Shown piece after piece: positions 49,712 to 56,260 of a DNA stretch of 64,000 nucleotides (positions are counted from its first letter, which is position 1; each line of letters begins with the position of its first letter). The DNA comes from DASRIA01 sp963816975 (GTDB lineage Bacteria > Actinomycetota > Thermoleophilia > Solirubrobacterales > JBBDJG01). The notes under the pieces are model-generated. The model saw nothing but the letters and a program-made list of their open reading frames with translations, had not been told where the DNA came from and ran no database searches. Position numbers and translations under genes: made by a program. Location of the stretch: contig CAWFMD010000006.1 of NCBI GenBank assembly GCA_963816975.1, positions 1,240,001-1,304,000 of the forward strand, read 5' to 3'.

Positions 49712-51449
49712 CCGGCGTCGCGGCGCGCGCCACGAAGTGGCCGCCGGCGGTGTCCCGGGCGCTGATCTTGATGCGCAGCCGGGGCCGCCTGCCCTTGCGG
49801 GCCAGCGCGCGTGCGCTTCCGGTCAGCCGGATCGCTCCGCGCCGCAGGGTGATCGTCACCTTGCGCGACCCACGGTGGGACAGCCGGGACACCCGCAGGG
49901 TGCGCGGGCCGACCGCGCGCGCCCTGGCGGTGCGGGCGCCGGACCCGCGCACCGAGACGGCCTTGCGCTTCATGCGCCGCGACACGAGCGCGGCGCCGCG
50001 TGGCAGCCTGACGCTCAGCCGTTTGATGTTGTCTGCGTCGGGGTGTCGCTGCACCGTGAGCTTCAGGGTTTCGCTGCGCCGGCCGACGTTGCGCAGGGAC
50101 GCGGAAGCCGCGGGCGGGCAGCCCTCGACCCCGAGCCGCGGCCGCGCCGCCGTGCGCTTGCCGCTGTGCGCGTCGAAGGTCACCGCCGGCCGCATCAGGC
50201 GGAACTTGCCGGCCCGCCTGAAGCAGAGGTCGAACTTGGACTCGAGTGGACCCTTGTCACCGCCGATCAGCGACATCGAGAAGCTGCTCACCGGCAGGTC
50301 AGGCACATCGGTGACGATCGAGCGGATGTACTTGCCGCCGATGATCCGGGTCGCAATCCTGATCTGTGCGTCGACCCGTCCGCGGAGATCGGCGACCAGC
50401 CCCGGCAGGTACGGGACGCCGGCCTGCTCAACCGCATAGACGTTCCCCGTCAACGGCCGGTCGACAAATGACGAGGTGGCCGTCGCCGTGCCCATCCGCG
50501 AGGCCGCGGGACAGGCGCCGGCCGCGCTTTGCGCCAGCGTGCAGACCGTGGTGAAGGCGGGCAGGTTCGGGCCGATCTCGAACGGCAGCGTGACCCCGTT
50601 CCCGAGGATGCCGGCCTCGCCGGGTCCCTGCGTGACCGTTACGCGTAGCGGCGGCTTGTCGCGTTCACCGGTGGTGCCGCGCGACCCGACCGACATCGCG
50701 AACGTGGGCCGGAATGGGAGCTTGTCGCACCCGGTCGGGGTGTAGGAGTCGACGGGTCCGGACACGAAGCCGGGGTGATCGTACGCCTCGCCCTCGCCGG
50801 TGGAGACCTTCAGTGCGCACGACGTGGGGCCGCGGGTGAACTTCCGTCCCTGCACAGTCCCGAACAACGTGAACTTCAGGCGGCGGATCTGGATGTCGCC
50901 CGCCCCCAAAAGGGTGCGCGGCAAATCGTCGAGATGCCCGTCCAGCCCGTAGTCGCCCTTGCTGCGCACGTAGAACGCAGCCTCCAGGAACGCCTTGGAG
51001 CTGGCGTCGACGATGATCCCGAGGCGTCCCGCCTCGGTTCCCTGCTGCTCGAGGTTGTAGATGCGCCCGGGCTCGGTCAGCACCGGTCCGCCCGGCGGCA
51101 GCACGTGTACGTCTGCCTCGCTCGACCCGATCAGGGTCTCGGGCGGGCAGTTGTCGGCGAGGTAGGCGGTCCGCGGGCACTTCGGGACGGCTTCGGGGTT
51201 GGCCACCATCCCGGCGGCGAAGTGGCCGATGGTGTGCTTGACGTCGTCTGTGTTCGGGACGCCGGGATATGTGAGGGTGGTCCAGCTCGAGGCATCCGGG
51301 CTCGCCCCCGCGGAAACGTCGGACGCCGTCAGCCTGAAGTCGGTTGCCACGATCGTGTGGTCGGCCGTGGCCGGGGCGGGCCAGGCGGCCAGCACGAGCG
51401 CTGCGCAGATCACGGCTTGGTTGCGCGGACGTCGGTATGACTGACGCAT
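49701..51449 (-). CDS. Secreted repeat protein (mosaic family member 3)
   Basis: 582 residues from the ATG at 51449. Signal peptide MRQSYRRPRNQAVICAALVL..., AxA site near residue 29. Residues about 30-240 and 260-440 are two units of the same beta-rich repeat as in the protein at 2681. Shared marks are NPEAVPKC...NCPPETLIGSSEA, then GDYGLDGHLDDLPRTLLG, SYTPTGCDKLPFRPTFAMSVGS in unit 1; and LPAFTTVCTLAQSAAGACPAASRMGTATA, LTGNVYAVEQ, FDLCFRRAGKF in unit 2. The C-terminal 130 residues are different: very Arg-rich, with short alternating strands (RRSETLKLTVQRHP, SHRGSRKVTITLRRG). They could bind anionic wall polymer. The shared APNRTHGPPLA module is absent. Confidence 0.8.
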   Translation of the reverse strand: MRQSYRRPRNQAVICAALVLAAWPAPATADHTIVATDFRLTASDVSAGASPDASSWTTLTYPGVPNTDDVKHTIGHFAAGMVANPEAVPKCPRTAYLADNCPPETLIGSSEADVHVLPPGGPVLTEPGRIYNLEQQGTEAGRLGIIVDASSKAFLEAAFYVRSKGDYGLDGHLDDLPRTLLGAGDIQIRRLKFTLFGTVQGRKFTRGPTSCALKVSTGEGEAYDHPGFVSGPVDSYTPTGCDKLPFRPTFAMSVGSRGTTGERDKPPLRVTVTQGPGEAGILGNGVTLPFEIGPNLPAFTTVCTLAQSAAGACPAASRMGTATATSSFVDRPLTGNVYAVEQAGVPYLPGLVADLRGRVDAQIRIATRIIGGKYIRSIVTDVPDLPVSSFSMSLIGGDKGPLESKFDLCFRRAGKFRLMRPAVTFDAHSGKRTAARPRLGVEGCPPAASASLRNVGRRSETLKLTVQRHPDADNIKRLSVRLPRGAALVSRRMKRKAVSVRGSGARTARARAVGPRTLRVSRLSHRGSRKVTITLRRGAIRLTGSARALARKGRRPRLRIKISARDTAGGHFVARAATPARR

Positions 51450-51646
51450 GCTCAACTGGGTTACCTCGCTGCTCGCCTCTGCAATCGCCTCCCGCCGGGC
51501 TTCGCAGCCCGTGCGCGGGCCGACCCGTGCGGGCCTCCGTGCCCGCATCAGGCCGTTTCCTCTGAGTGTTCGTTTGCCCCGCGTCGGCGGCCGGCACACG
51601 AAAATGGACGAATGATCGACCCTGGGCTCTGCTATTACTTCGCCGC

Positions 51647-51787
51647 GTGGGAGGCGACAACGACCTCGCGAAGCGCCTCATGTGGAGCGGGCTGATGGCC
51701 GGCGTCGGCGCCCTCGCCGCGATTGCCGCGAACCGCGTGGCCACGTCGATCTGGCGGCGAGTCTTCGACGAGGAGCCCCCGGATTGA
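51647..51787 (+). CDS. Small membrane protein, DUF4235-like
   Basis: 46 residues from a GTG at 51647. One hydrophobic helix (MWSGLMAGVGALAAIAANRVA) followed by SIWRRVFDEEPPD, which resembles the N-terminal half of the actinobacterial DUF4235 integral membrane family; the second helix of that family is missing. First of four closely spaced small envelope genes. The 197-base gap upstream holds G+C-rich sequence with small inverted repeats but no promoter I can defend. Confidence 0.6.
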   Translation: MGGDNDLAKRLMWSGLMAGVGALAAIAANRVATSIWRRVFDEEPPD

Positions 51788-51803
51788 CGGTGAAGAAGGC
51801 GGG

Positions 51804-51971
51804 ATGAGCAACTACGAGGCCAGCCAGGGGGACGACCACGCCGCTTCCGTGAACGGGTTCGGCGCCACCGCCCCCGAGGTGCCCATGGCGGATCGCCCCG
51901 AGATGCTGTTGGGCGCGGCCTTCGCGGGCGGCTTCCTCCTGGCCAGGATCTTGAGGCGCCTTGCCGCCTGA
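51804..51971 (+). CDS. Small C-terminal-anchored membrane protein
   Basis: 55 residues, ATG at 51804 with AAGGCGGG upstream. A polar, acidic N-terminal half (SNYEASQGDDHAASVNGFG) precedes a single hydrophobic helix (EMLLGAAFAGGFLLARILRRLA). Not a family I can name. Overlaps the next gene's start by 11 bases, consistent with coupling to the holin-like protein. Confidence 0.6.
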   Translation: MSNYEASQGDDHAASVNGFGATAPEVPMADRPEMLLGAAFAGGFLLARILRRLAA

Positions 51972-52407
51972 CAACCCGAACGGCGCGCAGGACGTCGACC
52001 GCTCTCTCGGGGAGGTCGTCAACCGCATCTCCGAAACCGCCTCGACCTTGGTGCGCGAGGAGATCGAGCTCGCCAAGGCCGAGATCGAGCTGAAGGCCAG
52101 GAAGCTCGCGCGCGGCGCGGCGGTGGGGGCGGCCGCCGGCTTCTTCGTGTTCCTGGGCCTGATCTTCGCGTTCCACGCGCTGGCGTGGGGGCTCAACGAC
52201 CTGACCGAGTCGCTGTGGCTCGGCTTCCTGATCACGACCGCGCTGCTCTTCGTGCTGGGAGGCCTCGCGGGGCTGATCGCGGCCCGCAGCTTCCGGGCCG
52301 GTGCGCCGCCGACGCCCGACCGGGCCATCGAGGAGGCGAAGCGCACGAAGGAGGCCATCGAGCACCCGGAGCTGGAGACCTCGGCCGTCGCGGCCGACAG
52401 GAAGTAG
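51961..52407 (+). CDS. Holin-superfamily-III-like (Holin-X) membrane protein
   Basis: 148 residues from a TTG at 51961. An amphipathic N-terminal helix (SLGEVVNRISETASTLVREEIELAKAEIELKARKLARG) is followed by two membrane segments (AAVGAAAGFFVFLGLIFAFHALAW and SLWLGFLITTALLFVLGGLAGLIAA). A charged C-terminal helix (IEEAKRTKEAIEHPELE) ends it. This is the pattern of the actinobacterial 'phage holin' family Phage_holin_3_6, which in chromosomes is a housekeeping envelope protein and not a lysis gene. It stands in the usual order before a DUF3618 gene. Confidence 0.88.
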   Translation: MPPDNPNGAQDVDRSLGEVVNRISETASTLVREEIELAKAEIELKARKLARGAAVGAAAGFFVFLGLIFAFHALAWGLNDLTESLWLGFLITTALLFVLGGLAGLIAARSFRAGAPPTPDRAIEEAKRTKEAIEHPELETSAVAADRK

Positions 52408-52409
52408 CG

Positions 52410-52622
52410 ATGGCGACTCGATCCCCTGAAGAGATCCAGCTCTCCATCCAGCGCACCCGGCGCGAGCTCGCGACCTCGGTCGAGGAGCTGCGCACGAAGG
52501 TCAAGGTACTCACCGACTGGCGGCGCCAGATCAACGAGCATCGCAGCGCCGCGATTGCCGGCGCCGCCGTGCTGGGCTTCGTCGTGGGCGGCGGTCTCGC
52601 CGCATTCCGCCGGAGGCGCTAG
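52410..52622 (+). CDS. DUF3618 family protein
   Basis: 70 residues, ATG two bases after the preceding stop. The DUF3618 signature RSPEEIQLSIQRTRRELATSVEELRTKV (residues about 4-31) is followed by a single membrane helix (AAIAGAAVLGFVVGGGLAAF) and a basic end. Function unknown; it regularly accompanies Holin-X proteins in actinobacteria, probably in one envelope complex. Directly followed by a repeat array and terminator. Confidence 0.92.
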   Translation: MATRSPEEIQLSIQRTRRELATSVEELRTKVKVLTDWRRQINEHRSAAIAGAAVLGFVVGGGLAAFRRRR

Positions 52623-52717
52623 GACCCCCGCAGGAGCTCCCGGTTTTCGCGGCCTAGGACCCCCGGAGCTCCCGGTTTTCGCGGCTAGGACCCCCGGAGC
52701 TCCCGGTTTTCGCGGCT
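52621..52717. repeat. Three tandem copies of a hairpin left half-site
   Basis: Copies at 52621-52655, 52656-52686 and 52687-52717. Each reads AGGACCCCCG, optionally CA, then GGAGCTCCCGGTTTTCGCGG and CT. Copies 2 and 3 are identical over 31 bases; copy 1 has a 2-base insertion and one extra C. Only the third is followed by the complementary arm that completes a terminator. The array begins inside the DUF3618 stop region. Arrays of half terminators suggest recent slippage duplication. Confidence 0.9.
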
Positions 52718-52736
52718 AAGCGAAAACCGGTTCTTC
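52703..52736 (+). terminator. Intrinsic terminator between converging genes (covarying element A)
   Basis: Perfect 11-bp stem: left CCGGTTTTCGC (52703-52713), loop GGCTAA, right GCGAAAACCGG (52720-52730), then TTCTTCT. It ends the holin-DUF3618 transcript just before the DegV stop. Its loop, preceding GGAGCTCCCG and following CGGTTCT are shared with the element at 54117, while the inner stem differs. Confidence 0.85.
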
Positions 52737-53600
52737 TCATTCCACCAAGGCCGGCGGCACGCCGCCGACGCCCAGCAGGCCCGGCCCGACATGTGTGCCG
52801 AGCACCGGCCCGACCTCCGAGACGAACAGCGGCGGACGGCCCATGATCTCCTGCACCTCGCCGATCAGGCGAGCGGCCTCGTCGGGCGCCTGGATGTGCT
52901 GCACGACCCACGCGTCGGCGCCGTCGACGTGCAGCTGCTGCGCGTACTCGACCATGCGCTTCAGTGCCTTGGCGCCGGTCCGCACGCGCTCGATCGGAGT
53001 GATCTCCTGCTCGAGCGTGAGTATCGGCTTGATCCTCAGCGCGGACCCGAGCCACGCAGACGCAGCCCCGATCCGGCCCCCGCGGCGCAGGTACTCGAGC
53101 GTGTCCACCACGAACCACATCTTGAGCACCTCACGCGTCGCGCGGATCCGGTCGACGACCTCGCCAGTGGATCCGCCCGCGAGCGCAGCGCGCGCGCCGG
53201 CCAGCGCCACCAGTCCCATCCCGCCGGCCGCGCTCTCCGAGTCGACCACGGTCACCCGGTCGACTCCCTTGGCGGTGGCAAGCTGCTCCTTCGCCTGCCG
53301 GGCGCTCTCGATCGTTCCCGAGATACCGCCCGAGATGTGGATCGAGACGACTTCGAGGCCCTGGTCCACCAGCGGCTCGTACACGTCGAGGAAATCCCCG
53401 ATCGAAGGCTGGGACGTAGTCGGCAGTCGATCAGTGGTGCGCAGACGGTCGTAGAAGGAGTCGAAGTTGGGCATATCCGCCTCCCGTTCGCTCGAGTCCT
53501 CCCAGTTGACGTAGAGGCTGACGAGCTGAATCCCGTTGCTCTGGACGAGTTCCGGCGTCAGATAGGCGGTCGTGTCCGCGACGATGGCAACCTGCTGCAC
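52737..53600 (-). CDS. DegV family fatty-acid-binding protein
   Basis: 287 residues, GTG start. DegV features: VAIVADTTAYLTPELVQSNGIQLVSLYV at the start, TSQPSIGDFLDVYEPLV, ISGGISGTIESARQAK (lipid headgroup loop), VDSESAAGGMG, LEYLRRGGRIGAASAWLGSALRIKPILTL (about 165-194) and GTHVGPGLLGVGG at the end. These proteins bind one fatty acid and, in Gram-positives, deliver it to the acyl kinase FakA. No fakA is seen here. Divergent from the Fe-S protein gene. Confidence 0.93.
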   Translation of the reverse strand: MQQVAIVADTTAYLTPELVQSNGIQLVSLYVNWEDSSEREADMPNFDSFYDRLRTTDRLPTTSQPSIGDFLDVYEPLVDQGLEVVSIHISGGISGTIESARQAKEQLATAKGVDRVTVVDSESAAGGMGLVALAGARAALAGGSTGEVVDRIRATREVLKMWFVVDTLEYLRRGGRIGAASAWLGSALRIKPILTLEQEITPIERVRTGAKALKRMVEYAQQLHVDGADAWVVQHIQAPDEAARLIGEVQEIMGRPPLFVSEVGPVLGTHVGPGLLGVGGVPPALVE

Positions 53601-53619
53601 CGGACTCTTCTAGCATGTT

Positions 53620-53648
53620 TTGGCGCCCCGCCGGAGCACCGCTACAAT
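53620..53648 (+). promoter_or_regulatory. Promoter of the Fe-S insertion protein gene
   Basis: TTGGCG (53620-53625), 17 bases, TACAAT (53643-53648). Predicted start near 53655 gives an 85-base leader that includes the direct repeats at 53681-53701 and a GGAGG site six bases before the TTG start codon at 53741. Confidence 0.55.
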
Positions 53649-53680
53649 GGCTGTATCCCGGCTGTCGCTGGCCTCGAGCG

Positions 53681-53701
53681 GGTCTCAAGTAGGTCTCAAG
53701 T
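53681..53701. repeat. Direct repeat in the leader of the Fe-S insertion protein gene
   Basis: GGTCTCAAGT occurs twice, 11 bases apart (53681-53690 and 53692-53701). One DNA turn spacing suggests two molecules of a regulator on the same helix face, for example an iron or Fe-S sensor. It could equally be a chance duplication. Confidence 0.5.
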
Positions 53702-53740
53702 GAGGGCGGGAGGGCACCGAAAGTAAAGCGGAGGTATCAC

Positions 53741-54067
53741 TTGGTCACACTCACCGACATCGCCACAACCAAGGTCAAGGAGCTCATGAACGGCCAGGCC
53801 GACAGTCCCGAGGCGGGGCTGCGCGTCGCCGTCCGGGGCGGCGGTTGTTCGGGCTTCCAGTACGCGCTCGCATTCGACGAGCAGCGCGAGGGTGACGAGA
53901 TCTACGAGCACGGCGGCATCCGGCTGCTGATCGACTCCGAGAGCCTCCCCTTCGTCGACGGCTCCGAGGTCGACTACGTCGAGGGCCTGCAGGGCGCCGG
54001 CTTCTCGGTGAACAACCCGAAGGTCGTCGCGGCCTGTGGCTGCGGCCAGTCGTTCAGAACTGCTTAG
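53741..54067 (+). CDS. Iron-sulfur cluster insertion protein (ErpA/IscA/HesB family)
   Basis: 108 residues from a TTG with GGAGG ahead. A-type carrier features: LTDIATTKVKELM, RVAVRGGGCSGFQYALAFDE with the first cluster-ligand Cys near residue 36, and CGCGQSF with the two C-terminal Cys near residues 101-103. IDSESLPFVDGSEVDYVEGLQGAGFSVNNP is standard. It delivers Fe-S clusters to apo-enzymes; BioB and the ferredoxin system nearby would need them. A 9-bp inverted repeat (54052-54060 with 54078-54086) spans its stop codon. Confidence 0.94.
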   Translation: MVTLTDIATTKVKELMNGQADSPEAGLRVAVRGGGCSGFQYALAFDEQREGDEIYEHGGIRLLIDSESLPFVDGSEVDYVEGLQGAGFSVNNPKVVAACGCGQSFRTA

Positions 54068-54116
54068 TTCCTCAGCTGTTCTGAACTGGATTCTGTTGCC
54101 CGACCCCGCGGAGCTC

Positions 54117-54148
54117 CCGTCATTTCCGGCTAAGGAAATGACGGTTCT
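54117..54148 (+). terminator. Intrinsic terminator between converging genes (covarying element B)
   Basis: Perfect 11-bp stem: left CCGTCATTTCC (54117-54127), loop GGCTAA (54128-54133), right GGAAATGACGG (54134-54144), then TTCTATT. Preceded by GACCCCGC and GGAGCTCCCG as in element A at 52703. It terminates the Fe-S gene and lies against the stop of the converging reductase gene. Confidence 0.85.
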
Positions 54149-55521
54149 ATTCCTCGCGCGCGGCGCCGTGCAGCAACTCGTAACGGGTTAGTTTCACCCG
54201 CGGGCGGGTGTCGCCGCCGAGGTCCTGCTCGTGCGTGTCGATCCGCTCCCATCCTTCCCAGCTGATGGGCTCGACGCCGCGTTCAGCCAGCAGATCGGCG
54301 ATGTCGCCGTCGTTCACCGGCGTGTTCAAAAGGCCGGCGGCGGCGTCCTCGAGCAGGCTGCTGGCAGCCTCCTGTCCGTCCTTCTTGTTCGTGCCGATCA
54401 CGCCGCTGGGGCCGCGGCGGATCCAGCCCGTCACGTACTCGCCGGTCACGTGGTGCTCCCCGTCGATGACTCGCCCCGCGACATTGGGGATCGTGCCGCG
54501 GCGCTCGTCGAAGGGGACCTCCGGAATCGCGATGCCCTTGTAGCCGATCGAGCGCAGCACCAGGGAGCAACTCAGCGTCTCGCGCTCGCCGGTGGGCCGC
54601 GCGGCCAGCGACCCGTCGTCGCGGGGCTCGAGGCGGTTGCGCTCCACGACGATGTGCTCGACCCGGTTGTCGCCCTGTAGCTCGACCGGTGAGGTCAGGA
54701 ACCGCAACACGATCCGCTTCGGCTTGCCGGCCGGCTCGCGCGCCGCGTACTCGCGCAGGATCCGCACGTTCTCGCGGGTCGTCTTGTCGCACTGCTCGGA
54801 GTCGAGCCAGGCCTGCGACGCCTCGTCCAGCTCGAGGTCCGCCGGGTCGACGATCACGTCCGCCTGCTCCAGCTCGCCCAGCTCCAGCAGCTCGGGGTTG
54901 GTGAACGCGGCCTGCACGGGCCCCCGGCGGCCGAGGATCACGATCTCCTTGACCGCGTCCGAGGCGAGCAGGTCGATCGCGTGGTCGGCGGTATCGGTCT
55001 TGCGCAGCTCGTCGGCGCTCAGCGCCAGCATCCGCGCGCAGTCGATCGCCACGTTTCCGTTTCCCACCACCACCACGCGCTCGCAGTCGCCCAGGTCGAA
55101 CTCGCGGTCGGGATGGTCGGGATGGCCGTTGTACCAGCCCACGAAGGTGGTGGCGGCCTCTGACCCGTGCAGGTCCTCACCGGGGATGCCGAGCCGCCGG
55201 TCCGTCGCCGCGCCGATCGCGTAGATCACCGCGTGGTAGCGCTCGAGCAGATCGGAGCGGTGCAGGTCACGCCCCAGCTCCACTCCACCGAAGAAACGAA
55301 AGCCCTCCTGCGCCGCGGTCTTCTCGTACACCCGCACGACCGACTTGATCTTCGGGATGGTCGGGCGCGACCCCGGCGCGCACGAGCCCGAACGGCGTCG
55401 GCAGGCGGTCGAACAGGTCCACGCGGATCGCCGGGTCGCGGGCCAGCAGGTGCCCGGCCGCGTAGAAGCCGGCCGGTCCTGCGCCGACCATCGCGACGCG
55501 CAGTGCTTGATCGGAGTCCAT
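54147..55521 (-). pseudogene. fprA: Ferredoxin-NADP reductase, FprA/adrenodoxin-reductase type (one apparent frameshift)
   Basis: Reconstructed about 455 residues. The N-terminus from the ATG at 55521 carries the FAD loop VAMVGAGPAGFYAAGHLL and ends in a wrong frame after GVAPDHP. The rest, from RVYEKTAAQEGFRFFGGVELGRDL, lies in another frame. Dropping one C from CATCCCGAAG at about 55355 joins them as DHPKIKSVVRVYE, the family sequence. The NADP loop is VVVVGNGNVAIDCARML; EVPFDERRGTIPNV, GWIRRGPSGVIGTNK follow. It reduces ferredoxin or an adrenodoxin-like partner. The rest of the gene is intact, so a sequence error is more likely than decay. Confidence 0.85.
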
Positions 55522-55526
55522 GGCGG

Positions 55527-56260
55527 TCAGGAAGGATCGAGGGCTCTGGCCGTCGCGCGCCCGTTGCCGTCGGTGCGGCGCCGCGGCCGGCGGCGCGTCG
55601 CCGTCGAGCGCGTCGAGGGCGTGCCGGACGGTGCTCGCGATGCAGGTGAAGATCGGCGTGTCGCGCAGGGTGTACGCGCTCGACTCGCTCGGTCGCAGCT
55701 CGTGCACGAGGTCGAGGAAGTCGCCGGGCTCGTCGCATTCGAAGGAGACCACGAACTCCTGGTCGTCGAGCCCGAACGAGTAGGTCGTGTTGATGCTGAT
55801 CTGCGGGTAGCGCCGCCCGATCGCGATGTGCTCGCGCATGATCCGCATCCGCTCCTCGGCCGGCAGCCGGTACCACTCGCGCTTCTTCTCGAAGGGATAC
55901 ACGAACAGGTACTTGTGCTTGCCGGCCCGCACCTCGAGGCGGTCCTCCTCGGAGTACTCCGACTCCTTGGTCATCGCGAGGTAGGAGTACGGCGTTCCGG
56001 CCCAGGCCATCAGCCCGCTCTGGCCGAGCACGACGTGGAACTCGTGGATGTCTGCGAGGCCCGGCGCGGCGGTCCACAGCATCAGGTCGGCGTCCCCGCG
56101 CGTGCCGACCAGCGAGTATGCGCGCAGGAAGCGGTCCGCGGCGAAGTTGTCGCACGCCGCCGACGAACTCCTGCTTGTGCGCCTCCCGCTCGGCGGCGGG
56201 GAGGCGACGCCAGGCAGGGTCGACCTTCAGGAACGTGAACTTGACGACATTGCGGTTCAT
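55527..56260 (-). pseudogene. hemQ: Coproheme decarboxylase (chlorite-dismutase family), apparent frameshifts
   Basis: Starts at the ATG at 56260 with MNRNVVKFTFLKVDPAWRRLP, loses frame after HKQEFV (one surplus G in GTCGGCGGCG near 56165), and continues in another frame as the typical HemQ core. Core segments are DLMLWTAAPGLADIHEFHVVLGQSGL, SYLAMTKESEYSEE, KYLFVYPFEKKREWYRLPAEER, INTTYSFGLDDQEFVVSFE, DTPIFTCIAS. A second shift is needed to reach the stop at 55527-55529, five bases before the fprA ATG. HemQ makes heme from coproheme in Gram-positive bacteria. fprA directly downstream suggests a heme/electron-transfer operon. Confidence 0.82.

Noticed and set aside
51961..52407. Phage holin, hence a prophage
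   Set aside because: No other phage gene is near; this holin-like family is a standard chromosomal neighbour of DUF3618 in actinobacteria.
52621..52736. CRISPR-like short tandem repeats
   Set aside because: The units abut directly without spacers and end in a terminator; there are no cas genes.
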